The notes beneath the pieces are model-generated. The model did not search any database, was not told the origin of the DNA, and worked only from the letters and a program-made list of their open reading frames with translations. Position numbers and translations under genes: made by a program. From Mycobacterium sp. 852002-51057_SCH5723018 (GTDB lineage Bacteria > Actinomycetota > Actinomycetes > Mycobacteriales > Mycobacteriaceae), in NCBI RefSeq assembly GCF_001667035.1, contig NZ_LZIR01000045.1, positions 18,136 to 82,135 of the forward strand: DNA of 64,000 nt, in the 5' to 3' direction. Of the stretch, positions 1 to 9,272 are shown piece after piece. How positions within the stretch are numbered: position 1 is the first letter of the stretch; the number at the start of each line of letters is the position of its first letter.

Positions 1-185
1 AGCAGTTTGTTGACACGCCGGGTGTCGTTGGCCGACACCTCCGTGCGGCCTTCCAGCCGGCGCGTACGCGTGGACGGCTTGTGCTCCAACAAGTGCCGCC
101 GGTTGGTTTTCTGGCGGACGATCTTGCCGGTTCCGGTGCGCCGGAACCGTTTCGAGGCCCCGCTGTGGGTCTTGGCCTTGGGCAT
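1..185 (-). CDS. rpmI: 50S ribosomal protein L35 (3' end cut by window edge)
   Basis: Small basic protein of the large ribosomal subunit. It starts [18 protein letters not shown] and carries the [13 protein letters not shown] stretch typical of actinobacterial L35. The family is about 64 residues; about 61 are visible here, so only the last few residues and the stop lie beyond position 1. ATG at 185 follows an AGAGGA ribosome-binding site. It lies 42 bases downstream of infC on the same strand, the usual infC-rpmI-rplT operon, so rplT should follow outside the window. Confidence 0.95.
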   Translation of the reverse strand, partial: MPKAKTHSGASKRFRRTGTGKIVRQKTNRRHLLEHKPSTRTRRLEGRTEVSANDTRRVNKL

Positions 186-227
186 GTTTCCTCTGCTTCT
201 CGAGTTCTGCTGTTCTTCGCTGTCAGG

Positions 228-833
<606 letters not shown>

Positions 834-836
<3 letters not shown>

Positions 837-849
837 GGGGCCTCCCTTG
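834..849 (-). promoter_or_regulatory. infC: infC ribosome-binding site and rare ATC start codon
   Basis: On the minus strand, AAGGGAGG is followed by CCCC and then ATC. The strong Shine-Dalgarno sequence and conserved protein sequence starting exactly at this codon fix the start. IF-3 destabilises initiation at ATC, so this site is the expected feedback control point. Confidence 0.85.
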
Positions 850-1120
850 TTGGGCTTCTATTCGTCCTGCAGTCGCGGCCAGTCCCATGAAGCCCGTCCG
901 GAGTCAGCGGTGGAAACACCACACCATCAGCAAAAAGGCCCTGCACAAGCAGGGCCCAATGCCGACCGATCGTGGCTTGAGAATACTCAAGCCGCCCGCG
1001 CTACCCGCGGAACAGGCGCTTGCCTGTGACCGGACCGCTGAGCCTGGAAATTCGCTCGGCCAGCGGTGGGAGTGGGACTCCACTTACTGTCCCCGGCCTG
1101 CGCCGGGATGGTCGCAGCCG
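837..1120 (-). promoter_or_regulatory. Structured 5' leader of the infC-rpmI-rplT operon
   Basis: About 280 bases between the putative promoter and the infC start contain no gene but at least four hairpins in series. In minus-strand order these are a CCCGGC/GCCGGG stem (1107-1092), ACAGGC/GCCTGT (1027-1012), a perfect 8-bp GGCTTGAG/CTCAAGCC stem with a 4-base loop (993-974), and a terminator-like stem plus T-run (956-932). Such serial stems ending in a terminator suggest transcription attenuation of the IF-3/L35/L20 operon. The ligand or sensor (L20, ribosome stalling or other) is not evident. Part of the same DNA was in the annotated lysX N-terminus of M. tuberculosis, as I recall it, but here that frame is closed. 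Confidence 0.6.
932..956 (-). terminator. Intrinsic terminator/attenuator in the infC leader
   Basis: Minus strand: a perfect 8-bp stem GGCCCTGC/GCAGGGCC with a TTGT loop, followed at once by TTTTT. It lies about 95 bases upstream of the infC start and inside its transcript. It therefore fits an attenuator for infC rather than the end of another gene; lysX is divergent. Confidence 0.7.
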
Positions 1121-1122
1121 AT

Positions 1123-1128
1123 AGTTTA
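1123..1128 (-). promoter_or_regulatory. Possible -10 box for the infC operon
   Basis: TAAACT on the minus strand matches the mycobacterial TAnnnT -10 consensus. It would start a transcript near 1116, just before the first leader hairpin. No convincing -35 is seen. This is a pattern match only. Confidence 0.3.
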
Positions 1129-1262
1129 GCAGCCATGGGGCGTCTTCCAGCACTTCCGCAGCCGGATCGGCGTTCGGCGCGCGTTACACCCGTCCGTCAA
1201 ACTCGGCTAACCGCTCTTCGTGGCTCTTGGCGCTTCGCCATGAATTTCACGGTTTAAGGGCA

Positions 1263-1268
1263 TATCCT
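1263..1268 (+). promoter_or_regulatory. Possible -10 box giving leaderless lysX mRNA
   Basis: TATCCT ends nine bases before the GTG at 1277, so transcription would begin at or within two bases of the start codon. No Shine-Dalgarno sequence precedes this GTG. Leaderless mRNAs are common in mycobacteria. Confidence 0.35.
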
Positions 1269-1276
1269 CGCGGTCT

Positions 1277-4200
1277 GTGACACTCGCTACGTCCCGTTTT
1301 GGCCCTCGCTCGGGCAGCCAGCCGAACTCGCGGTATCGGTGGGTACCGGCGACAGCGGGCTGGACGGTCGGCATCATCGCCACCCTGTCACTGGTCGCCA
1401 GCGTCTCGCCGCTCATCCGCTGGCTGATCAAGGTCCCGCGGGAATTCATCAACAACTATCTGTTCAACTTCCCTGACACCAGCATCGCGTGGTCGTTCGT
1501 GCTGGCCCTGCTGGCCGCGGCGCTGACGGCGCGCAAGCGCGTCGCCTGGCTGCTGTTGCTGGGCAACATGGTGCTGGCCGCCGTGCTCAACGCCGCCGAC
1601 ATCGCCGCCGGCGACAACACCGCGGCCGAGTCGTTCGGCGAGAACCTCGGGTTCGCCGTGCACATCATGGCGATCGTCCTGCTGGTCTTGTCGTATCGCC
1701 AGTTCTGGGCGAAGGTCCGCAAAGGCGCCCTGTTCAAAGCGGCCGCGGTGCTGGTCGCCGGCGACGTGATCGGCATCCTGGCGTCCTGGGGGCTGGTCGA
1801 GATGTGGCCGGGCACCCTGGCGCCGGATTCGCGGTTCTGGTACGTGGTCAACCGGGTGGTCGGATTCTCCCTCGTCGACCCCGACGCGTTCACCGGCCGT
1901 CCGCACGTGTTGCTCAACGCGCTCATGGGACTTTTCGGCGCGCTCGCGCTGATCGCGGCGGCGATCGTGCTGTTCCAGTCCCAGCGCGCCGACAACGCGC
2001 TGACCGGTGAGGACGAGTCCGCCATCCGCGGGCTGCTCGAGCTGTTCGGCAAGAACGACTCCCTGGGGTACTTCTCCACCCGCCGCGACAAGTCGGTGGT
2101 GTTCGCGCACAGCGGCCGCGCCGCCATCACCTACCGCGTCGAGGTCGGCGTCTGCCTGGCCAGCGGCGACCCGGTGGGTGACCCCAGGGCGTGGCCGCAG
2201 GCCGTCGACGCCTGGCTGGGATTGTGCCAGACCTACGGCTGGGCGCCCGGTGTCATGGGCGCCAGTTCGCAAGGCGCCCAGGTCTTCCGGGAGGCGGGCC
2301 TCAACGCTCTCGAACTGGGCGACGAGGCGATCCTGCGGACCTCCGATTTCAAGCTGTCCGGCCCCGACATGCGCGGCGTGCGCCAGGCGGTGACACGGGC
2401 CCGCCGGGCCGGTCTGACGGTACGCATCCGCCGACACCGCGACATCTCCGACGACGAGATGGCCGACACCGTTTCGCGCGCCGATGCCTGGCGCGACACC
2501 CAAACCGAACGCGGCTTTTCAATGGCGCTGGGCCGCCTCGGCGATCCGGCCGACGGGGACTGCCTGCTGGTCGAAGCGATCGACCGCGACGGCCGGGTGG
2601 CGGCGATGCTGTCGCTGGTGCCGTGGGGAAACACCGGCGTGTCCCTGGATTTGATGCGCCGGGCCCCCCAATCCCCCAACGGCACGATCGAACTCATGGT
2701 CAGCGAGCTGGCGCTGAACGGCGAAGCGCTTGGCATCACCCGAATTTCACTGAACTTCGCTATGTTCCGGTCCGCCTTCGAGCAGGGCGCCCAACTGGGC
2801 GCCGGCCCGATCGCGCGGTTGTGGCGCGGCTTCCTGCTGTTCTTTTCGCGGTGGTGGCAGCTGGAGACGCTGTACCGCTCCAACATGAAATACCAACCCG
2901 ATTGGGTCCCCCGCTATGCGTGCTACGAGGACGCCCGGCTGATCCCGCGCGTCGGCGTCGCCTCGGCCCTCGCCGAGGGATTCCTAACGTTCCCGTTCAG
3001 CCGGCGCAAAACGCACACCGGGCATCACCCCGCCGTGCCCGCCAGGCTGGCGGAATCCGGGCTGCTGCACCATGACGGGTCCGCGCCCGACGTGAGCGGG
3101 CTGCAAGCCGGGGCGGCCGCCGCCGACGCGGAGGAGTCGAAGGCGCGCCTGCCCGAGCAGGTGCGGGTCCGGCTGAGCAAGCTGAAAACCTTGCAGCGCA
3201 GCGGTGTTGACGCCTATCCGGTGGGCTCGCCGCCCACCCACACGATCGCCCGCGCGCTCGACGCGGACGACCAGGAAACCGTGTCGGTGGCCGGCCGGAT
3301 ATTGCGGATCCGCGACTACGGCGGCGTGCTGTTCGCTCAGTTGCGTGACTGGTCCGGCGAAATTCAAGTGCTGCTTGACAATTCACACTTGGGAGGCGGC
3401 CGCACCGCGGACTTCACCGCCGCCATCGATCTCGGCGACCTGGTCGAGATGACCGGGAGCATGGGTTTTTCCAAGAACGGAACGCGGTCGTTGATGGTGC
3501 GCGACTGGCGGATGATCGGTAAGTGCCTGCGTCCGCTGCCGAACAAGTGGAAGGGGCTGACCGACCCCGAGGCGCGGGTGCGGACCCGCTATGTCGACCT
3601 GGCGGTCAATCCCGAATCGCGCGAGCTGATCAAGGCCCGCAGCAGCGTGTTGCGCTCGGTCCGGGAAACGCTGTTCGCCAAGGGGTTCATCGAGGTCGAA
3701 ACGCCGATCCTGCAACAGATCCACGGTGGGGCCACCGCCCGGCCGTTCGTCACCCACATCAACACCTATGACATGGACCTGTTCTTGCGCATCGCGCCGG
3801 AGCTCTACCTGAAGCGGTTGTGCGTCGGTGGTGTGGAGCGGGTGTTCGAGCTGGGCCGGGCGTTCCGCAACGAGGGCGTCGACTTCAGCCACAACCCGGA
3901 GTTCACCTTGCTGGAGGCCTACCAGGCACACGCCGACTACAAGGTGTGGATCGACGGCTGCCGCGAACTCATCCAGAACGCCGCACAGGCCGCCAACGGT
4001 GAGCAGACCGTGCTGCGGCCGCGCGGCGACGCCGACGGCCGCCTCGAACCCGTCGACATCTCCGGCGTCTGGCCGGTGAAGACGGTGTACGACGCGGTGT
4101 CCGAAGCGCTCGGAGAACACATCGACCCCGACACCTCGCTGGCCATGCTGCGCAAGCTGTCCGACGCCGCGCACATTCCGTACCGGCGACATTGGGACGC

Positions 4201-4609
4201 CGGCGCGGTGGTGCTGGAGCTCTACGAACACCTCGTCGAGCACCGGACCGAGCGGCCGACCTTCTACATCGACTTCCCCACCTCCGTGTCGCCGCTGACC
4301 CGGCCGCACCGCAGCCAACCCGGCGTCGCGGAGCGGTGGGACCTGGTGGCGTGGGGCGTCGAGCTGGGGACCGCCTACAGCGAGCTCACGGACCCGGTCG
4401 AGCAGCGGCGCCGGCTCCAGGAGCAGTCGCTGCTGGCCGCCGGCGGCGATCCGGAGGCGATGGAGCTCGACGAGGACTTCCTGCAGGCCATGGAATACGC
4501 GATGCCGCCCACCGGCGGGCTCGGTATGGGCGTCGATCGGCTCGTCATGCTCATAACCGGCCGCAGCATCCGCGAGACCCTGCCATTTCCGCTGGCCAAG
4601 CCGCACTAG
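1277..4609 (+). CDS. lysX: Bifunctional lysyl-phosphatidylglycerol synthase / lysyl-tRNA synthetase LysX
   Basis: LysX makes lysyl-tRNA and transfers the lysine to phosphatidylglycerol, which lowers membrane charge and protects from cationic peptides. The N-terminal ~240 residues form six to seven membrane segments. Residues ~240-580 are the MprF-like DUF2156 transferase. Residues ~640-760 are an OB-fold anticodon domain ([15 protein letters not shown]). The rest is a class II synthetase core with motif 2 ([15 protein letters not shown]) and motif 3 ([12 protein letters not shown]). The GTG at 1277 is the only workable start: the frame upstream is closed. The longer N-terminus I remember for the M. 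tuberculosis annotation (beginning MGLHL) corresponds here to an out-of-frame segment at 1066-1257. Product 1110 residues. Confidence 0.95.
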   Translation: MTLATSRFGPRSGSQPNSRYRWVPATAGWTVGIIATLSLVASVSPLIRWLIKVPREFINNYLFNFPDTSIAWSFVLALLAAALTARKRVAWLLLLGNMVLAAVLNAADIAAGDNTAAESFGENLGFAVHIMAIVLLVLSYRQFWAKVRKGALFKAAAVLVAGDVIGILASWGLVEMWPGTLAPDSRFWYVVNRVVGFSLVDPDAFTGRPHVLLNALMGLFGALALIAAAIVLFQSQRADNALTGEDESAIRGLLELFGKNDSLGYFSTRRDKSVVFAHSGRAAITYRVEVGVCLASGDPVGDPRAWPQAVDAWLGLCQTYGWAPGVMGASSQGAQVFREAGLNALELGDEAILRTSDFKLSGPDMRGVRQAVTRARRAGLTVRIRRHRDISDDEMADTVSRADAWRDTQTERGFSMALGRLGDPADGDCLLVEAIDRDGRVAAMLSLVPWGNTGVSLDLMRRAPQSPNGTIELMVSELALNGEALGITRISLNFAMFRSAFEQGAQLGAGPIARLWRGFLLFFSRWWQLETLYRSNMKYQPDWVPRYACYEDARLIPRVGVASALAEGFLTFPFSRRKTHTGHHPAVPARLAESGLLHHDGSAPDVSGLQAGAAAADAEESKARLPEQVRVRLSKLKTLQRSGVDAYPVGSPPTHTIARALDADDQETVSVAGRILRIRDYGGVLFAQLRDWSGEIQVLLDNSHLGGGRTADFTAAIDLGDLVEMTGSMGFSKNGTRSLMVRDWRMIGKCLRPLPNKWKGLTDPEARVRTRYVDLAVNPESRELIKARSSVLRSVRETLFAKGFIEVETPILQQIHGGATARPFVTHINTYDMDLFLRIAPELYLKRLCVGGVERVFELGRAFRNEGVDFSHNPEFTLLEAYQAHADYKVWIDGCRELIQNAAQAANGEQTVLRPRGDADGRLEPVDISGVWPVKTVYDAVSEALGEHIDPDTSLAMLRKLSDAAHIPYRRHWDAGAVVLELYEHLVEHRTERPTFYIDFPTSVSPLTRPHRSQPGVAERWDLVAWGVELGTAYSELTDPVEQRRRLQEQSLLAAGGDPEAMELDEDFLQAMEYAMPPTGGLGMGVDRLVMLITGRSIRETLPFPLAKPH

Positions 4610-4685
4610 CCAGCCCGGAACACCCCGTCGGCGCGAAGCCCAACTTTGGGTGAATATGTTCCGGGGCGGTTAACGATAGATCACA

Positions 4686-6170
4686 ATGAATCACGTGACA
4701 GCGTCTCCGCCCCTTGCCGCAGCGCAGTTGCTGGCAAGCGCTCACACCTCCCTGATGCATGGCTGGGTGCCCGTTACGGCCCAGGCCCTCGCCGGGGCGG
4801 TGCTGGCGCTGGCCGTCGGCTGGCGTTCGCGACGCTGGCGAACGATCTGCTTGCCGGCGGCCGCCGCGCTCGGCGCCGCCTCGGCCTACCTGACGCACTG
4901 GTACATCGTCGATCGCGGGCTGTCGGACGAGCCGGCGCCGTCGGCGCTGTGGCTGTGGGTCGCGTTGACCGGCATGGCAACCGCGGTGCTGGTTCTCGGC
5001 TGGCGCGGCGCGCGCCCGTGGCGCCGTGGCGCGACCGTCGTGTCGCTGCCGCTGTGCTTGGTGTGCGCGGCGCTGGCGCTCAACCTGTGGGTAGGCTACT
5101 TCCCGACGGTGCAGGCGGCGTGGAACCAGCTCACCTCCGGCCCGTTGCCCGACCAGACCGATCAGGCCAACCTCACCGCGATGGCCGCCAAGCGGGCCCG
5201 GCCGCCGCACGGCAGCGTCGTACCGGTCGTGATCCCTTCGGACGCATCGCATTTCAAGCACCGCGGCGAACTCGTGTACCTGCCGCCCGAATGGTTTACC
5301 AGCAGCCCACCGCCGGCGTTGCCGACGGTGATGATGATCGGCGGGCAGTTCAACACGCCCGCGGACTGGACGCGGGCGGGCAACGCGGTCAAGACGATCG
5401 ACGACTTTGCCGCCACGCACGACGGCAAGGCCCCGGTGCTGGTGTTCGTCGACTCCGGGGGCGCTTTCAACAACGATACCGAATGCGTCAACGGGGTTCG
5501 CGGCAACGCCGCCGACCACCTCACCAAAGACGTTGTCCCATATATGGTTTCACACTTCGGCGTCAGCCCCGCCCGGTCCAACTGGGGTGCCGAGGGCTGG
5601 TCCATGGGTGGGACCTGCGCGGTGGATCTGACCGTCATGCATCCCGAGATGTTCAGCGCGTTCGTCGATGTCGCCGGTGACTTCTTCCCCAACGCCGGCA
5701 CCAAGGCGCAAACCATCGCCCGGCTGTTCGGCGGGAACGCCGACGCCTGGGCGGCGTTCGACCCGACCACCGTGATCAACCGGCACGGCCCCTACCGTGA
5801 CGTGGCCGGCTGGTTCGCCATCTCGTCGGACGGTCCACCGGCACCACGCCGCAATCTGGCGATAACCGACGCCGGCGCAATGCGTCTGGTGAGTCGTGAC
5901 GCCGCGGCCAACCCCGGTAACCAGACCGCGGCCGCCTATTCGCTGTGCGGGCTCGGCCGGGCCAACGGCATTGACTGCGCGGTCGTCCCGCAGCCGGGCA
6001 AGCACGACTGGCCATTCGCGGACCGGGCTTTCGCGGCCGCGTTGCCGTGGCTCGCCGGCCGGCTGGGCACTCCAGGTGTGCCGCGCACTGCGCCGCCCGC
6101 CGCGTCCCCTCCGTCCGCGCTTGACGGCCCGGTAGTCAAGGCCGAGCACTCCAGCACAGCCGGCAAGTAG
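4686..6170 (+). CDS. Membrane-anchored alpha/beta-hydrolase (putative esterase, Rv1639c type)
   Basis: 494 residues. The first ~140 hold about four hydrophobic membrane segments. An extracytoplasmic esterase-D/antigen-85-like alpha/beta-hydrolase domain follows. The nucleophile elbow is GWSMG near residue 304, and a candidate catalytic histidine lies in GKHDWPFADRAF near residue 438. The tail is rich in Pro, Ala and Ser. ATG at 4686 follows the last base of lysX by 76 bases on the same strand, so the two may be co-expressed. The position next to lysX matches Rv1639c in M. tuberculosis. The substrate is unknown; related proteins act on acyl esters of the envelope, which is only suggestive here. 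Confidence 0.85.
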   Translation: MNHVTASPPLAAAQLLASAHTSLMHGWVPVTAQALAGAVLALAVGWRSRRWRTICLPAAAALGAASAYLTHWYIVDRGLSDEPAPSALWLWVALTGMATAVLVLGWRGARPWRRGATVVSLPLCLVCAALALNLWVGYFPTVQAAWNQLTSGPLPDQTDQANLTAMAAKRARPPHGSVVPVVIPSDASHFKHRGELVYLPPEWFTSSPPPALPTVMMIGGQFNTPADWTRAGNAVKTIDDFAATHDGKAPVLVFVDSGGAFNNDTECVNGVRGNAADHLTKDVVPYMVSHFGVSPARSNWGAEGWSMGGTCAVDLTVMHPEMFSAFVDVAGDFFPNAGTKAQTIARLFGGNADAWAAFDPTTVINRHGPYRDVAGWFAISSDGPPAPRRNLAITDAGAMRLVSRDAAANPGNQTAAAYSLCGLGRANGIDCAVVPQPGKHDWPFADRAFAAALPWLAGRLGTPGVPRTAPPAASPPSALDGPVVKAEHSSTAGK

Positions 6171-6180
6171 CCGCCATCGG

Positions 6181-6285
6181 TTAACTGAGGCGCTTGTCGA
6201 AGAACGCGACGATCCGCTTGCCGGACAGCGACGCCGGCGGAAACCCGGTCGGTGCACCGTCACCAAAACAATACGTACATATGGT
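6181..6285 (-). pseudogene. Possible 3' remnant of a hydrolase-like gene
   Basis: Minus-strand codons ending at TAA (6183-6181) read ...GFPPASLSGKRIVAFFDKRLS. The RIVAFFDKRL ending resembles the C-termini of alpha/beta-hydrolases. No matching upstream body exists: the TetR gene begins on the other strand. It may be the stump left where the accessory block joined the backbone. The evidence is short and could be chance. Confidence 0.25.
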
Positions 6286-6327
6286 AAATCGATAGCCGCA
6301 TACCGGCGCACGATGCGGATGTATTGT
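6268..6327 (+). promoter_or_regulatory. Inverted half-sites upstream of the TetR gene
   Basis: ACAATAC (6268-6274) and its inverted copy GTATTGT (6321-6327) flank an AT-richer stretch just before the TetR start. TetR regulators commonly bind their own promoter. The 46-base spacing is long for one dimer, so this may be two weak sites or chance. Confidence 0.25.
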
Positions 6328-6333
6328 CAAGCC

Positions 6334-6999
6334 ATGGGACCCAGCCGACTGTTTCCCTACGACCCACCGCCTCCGGTCGGCCCTTCGCCCAAGGAGCGGA
6401 TTCGCGACGCAGCCATGCGATGCTTTGCTATTCGCGGCATCGCTGCCACCTCGCTGCGCACGGTCGCCGAGACCGCGGAGGTGTCAATTGGGCTCGTGCA
6501 GCACCACTTCCGCACCAAGGCCGCGCTAATCGCCGCCGTCGATCAGTACGTGCTGCAGGTGGTCGGTGAGGCCTTGGAACCCACGACATTGCCCGAACCG
6601 CCATCCGACGGGCTCCATGAAGCCGGACGCCAACTGACCGCACTAATGGTCCAACGACCCGACGTGATGACCTATCTGGGGCGCGCGCTCGCCGAAGGCG
6701 GCGCATTCGGGTCGGTCATCTTCACCGGCCTCCTGGGGATCAGTACGGGCCAAGGCGACCAGTTCGGTCAGCACGGCAACCTCCGACCCGACCTCGATCC
6801 CGATTGGGGAGTCCTCAACCCGCTTATCCTGCGCATCGGCGCCATCATTCTGCATCCGTATATCGAGCTCTACCTAGGCAAGTCGTTCTTCACCGAGCCC
6901 CAGTTACGACGCTGGGACGCTGCGGTCACCAGCCTCCTACGGCACGGCCAATTCCTCGACCACACGGAACCCGGGCAACCGGGACGTCACCGATTCTGA
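6334..6999 (+). CDS. TetR-family transcriptional regulator
   Basis: 221 residues. Residues ~15-70 form the TetR DNA-binding domain: KERIRDAAMRCFAIRG, then the helix-turn-helix SLRTVAETAEVSIGLVQHHF and the closing RTKAALIAAV. The C-terminal ligand domain is not assignable to a ligand. Two ATGs lie further upstream (6313, 6319); I chose 6334 because the inverted half-site GTATTGT sits just ahead of it. The neighbourhood (MoeY-like protein, then a GGDEF-EAL protein) recalls the M. tuberculosis Rv1353c-Rv1355c group, so this is probably the Rv1353c counterpart and a regulator of the block. Confidence 0.85.
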   Translation: MGPSRLFPYDPPPPVGPSPKERIRDAAMRCFAIRGIAATSLRTVAETAEVSIGLVQHHFRTKAALIAAVDQYVLQVVGEALEPTTLPEPPSDGLHEAGRQLTALMVQRPDVMTYLGRALAEGGAFGSVIFTGLLGISTGQGDQFGQHGNLRPDLDPDWGVLNPLILRIGAIILHPYIELYLGKSFFTEPQLRRWDAAVTSLLRHGQFLDHTEPGQPGRHRF

Positions 7000-7044
7000 C
7001 CGATCGGCCCTCAACGGCAACGAGCGAAAGCGCAGCCTTTAAGC

Positions 7045-7072
7045 GGCCGGCTGACCGGCCAGGTGCTATACA
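7045..7072 (+). promoter_or_regulatory. Palindrome and -10 box ahead of moeY
   Basis: GGCCGG-CTGA-CCGGCC (7045-7060) is a perfect 6-bp inverted repeat that could be an operator or a hairpin ending the TetR transcript. It is followed by an extended -10-like TGCTATACA (7064-7072). The ATG lies nine bases further on with no ribosome-binding site, so the moeY message may be leaderless. Confidence 0.4.
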
Positions 7073-7081
7073 CGAAACACC

Positions 7082-9214
7082 ATGGACGAGCCCGACGTAA
7101 CCGCCTACACCGCCCAGATTCTCGACCCCGAGGACACCGACGACATTTTGGTGTTGCAGCGGCTACAGGCCGATCCCACCGTCGAGGTCATCGACCAGCT
7201 CGACGGACAACTTTCAGGTCTGCGAGGTCTTCGCCCGGTGCCCGACGGCGATATCCTCGCCGAGCCGGGCCGGTGGGCGTACTACCCGTGGCGGCGTACG
7301 GTCGTTGCGGTGCTTGGCCCGCGCGGGTTTCGGACGCTACGACTTGATCGCAACAGAAACAACATCACCACTCAAGAACAGGCCCGATTCAACTCGCTGA
7401 CCATCGGTGTCGCCGGACTTAGCGTCGGCCATGTCATCGCTCACACCCTGGCGGTACAGGGACTGTGTGGCCGTCTTCGGCTGGCTGATTTCGATCATTT
7501 GGAACTTTCGAATCTGAATCGGGTGCCAGCCACCTTGCTTGATCTTGGTTTAAACAAAGCGCACGTGGCGGCGCGCAGGATCGCTGAGCTCGATCCCTAC
7601 CTAGCAGTGGAGGTGTTCGACACCGGGCTCACCGCGGAAACCATTGACGCGTTCCTCGATGGACTCGACATCGTCGTCGAAGAGTGTGATTCGCTAGAAA
7701 TGAAGGTCGGCGTGCGGGTAGGAGCCCGTGACCGGCATCTCCCAGTGTTGATGGCAACCAGCGACCGCGGAAGAATCGACGTTGAACGCTTCGATCGAGA
7801 ACCGGAACGTCCGATCCTGCACGGACTACTGGGCCAGCTAGACATCGAGCTACTGCCGGGAATGAGTAGCCGGGAAAAGATCCCGCACATGCTGCGTTAC
7901 GACGAAGCCGAACACGTATCGCCCCGCACTGCTGCATCACTCATTGAGATCGACCGATCGCTGTCGACCTGGCCTCAGTTGGCATCCGATGTCGTCGTCG
8001 GCGCTTCAGCGTTGGCCGAAGCTGTACGCAGAATCGGACTCGGTGAAGAGCTGAGATCCGGGCGGTGCCGCATCGACATTGGCTGGGCACTCAATCAACT
8101 CGACGAAGTCGAGATGGCCCAGCATCGCCCTGACCCCGAAAACGGGCACCGAAACAACGCTGCCCCTTCGATAGTCAACGACACTATTGTCGCCGCCGCT
8201 ATGCGCGCTCCCTCGGGCGGAAACAGCCAGCCATGGTATGTCGATGCGGAACCGACTAAAATCACCATAAGCGTTGACTCACAACATACTTCAACGATGG
8301 ACGTAGGCTTCCGAGGCAGCGCTGTCGCGCTGGGTGCAGCCATGTATAACGTCAGAATCGCCGCCGCCGCCCGTGGGATGCTCGGGCCGGTGAGCATCTC
8401 CGAAGGCGTAGACGGATCTCCGCTACGGGCCACGATGCACTTCGAAAACGGCAACGATCCCGCCCTTGCCGATCTCTATGAACCGATGCTTGCGCGCGAG
8501 ACCAACCGACATGGCGGAACGCCTCAATCACTGGACGACCAGACGATTAAGTTACTCACCGCCACGGCCGAGCGCGAAGGCGCGCGCCTGCACCTACTCA
8601 CCCGACGAGACGACCTTTCGCGGGCCGCAACGATTTTCGGCGCGGCCGACCGCATCCGGTACTTGACACCGCAGTTGCACAAGGAGATGGTCTCGGAACT
8701 GCGCTGGCCCGGAGATCCCGACCCCGACACCGGTATCGACGTGCACACGCTCGAACTCGACGCCAGCGACTTGGCATTATTCGATATCGTGCGCCGGCCC
8801 GATGTCATGGCTTACCTTGCGGAATGGAACGCCGGCAGCGCGCTGGGCGACGGCATGCGCGACCAGGTCCTCTCCAGCTCCGCGCTGGCGGTAATCACCG
8901 TGATCGGAGAGCGTCTTAGCGATTACGCCGTCGGCGGGTCAGCCGTTGAGGCGGTATGGATCCTGGCCCAGCGCGAAGGCCTCGCCGTCCGGCCGTTGTC
9001 ACCGGTCTTTTTGCACGCTCGAGATTCTGCCGATCTCAATGAGTTATCGGCTCGCTTTGCGAGCGAATTAGCGCACTTGCAAACCGATTTCGTGCGCCTC
9101 ACCGCGACCGCTCCCGAGGAATCTATCGTGCTGGTCTTGCGATTCACCACCGCACCGCCAGCGTCGGTAACAAGTCGCCGCAGTCTGAGCCGAGTCCGTT
9201 CTCAGCGCCTCTGA
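7082..9214 (+). CDS. moeY: E1-like/nitroreductase fusion protein (MoeY, Rv1355c type)
   Basis: 710 residues in two parts. Residues ~95-330 form a ThiF/MoeB/E1-like Rossmann domain: nucleotide loop GVAGLSVGHVIAHTLA, then LRLADFDHLELSNLNR. Residues ~365-690 form a nitroreductase-type flavin domain with the FMN-binding APSGGNSQPW motif. E1-like proteins adenylate a carboxy terminus, and nitroreductase-like partners do flavin redox chemistry. The family name MoeY implies molybdopterin synthesis, but this is not proven and the fusion is unlike MoeB. The CxxC zinc pairs of classical MoeB/ThiF are not obvious. Base composition is visibly more AT-rich than the backbone. A decayed second copy of its 3' end lies at 11758-12010. 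Confidence 0.85.
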   Translation: MDEPDVTAYTAQILDPEDTDDILVLQRLQADPTVEVIDQLDGQLSGLRGLRPVPDGDILAEPGRWAYYPWRRTVVAVLGPRGFRTLRLDRNRNNITTQEQARFNSLTIGVAGLSVGHVIAHTLAVQGLCGRLRLADFDHLELSNLNRVPATLLDLGLNKAHVAARRIAELDPYLAVEVFDTGLTAETIDAFLDGLDIVVEECDSLEMKVGVRVGARDRHLPVLMATSDRGRIDVERFDREPERPILHGLLGQLDIELLPGMSSREKIPHMLRYDEAEHVSPRTAASLIEIDRSLSTWPQLASDVVVGASALAEAVRRIGLGEELRSGRCRIDIGWALNQLDEVEMAQHRPDPENGHRNNAAPSIVNDTIVAAAMRAPSGGNSQPWYVDAEPTKITISVDSQHTSTMDVGFRGSAVALGAAMYNVRIAAAARGMLGPVSISEGVDGSPLRATMHFENGNDPALADLYEPMLARETNRHGGTPQSLDDQTIKLLTATAEREGARLHLLTRRDDLSRAATIFGAADRIRYLTPQLHKEMVSELRWPGDPDPDTGIDVHTLELDASDLALFDIVRRPDVMAYLAEWNAGSALGDGMRDQVLSSSALAVITVIGERLSDYAVGGSAVEAVWILAQREGLAVRPLSPVFLHARDSADLNELSARFASELAHLQTDFVRLTATAPEESIVLVLRFTTAPPASVTSRRSLSRVRSQRL

Positions 9215-9272
9215 ACTGACGCTGCCAGGCGGTGATGCCGCGTCGGCGCGGGCCGTTAGGCCGATAACCACC

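Noticed and set aside
1066..1257. Open frame beginning MGVGLHL upstream of lysX
   Set aside because: Resembles the annotated M. tuberculosis LysX N-terminus but is out of frame with lysX and closed by a stop; it is non-coding leader DNA of infC.
1388..2503. Long open frames on the strand opposite lysX, and similar ones opposite cyd, uvrA, capA and the ABC exporter
   Set aside because: Shadows of GC-rich codon bias: Arg/Gly/His/Asp-rich, no family motifs, no initiation signals.
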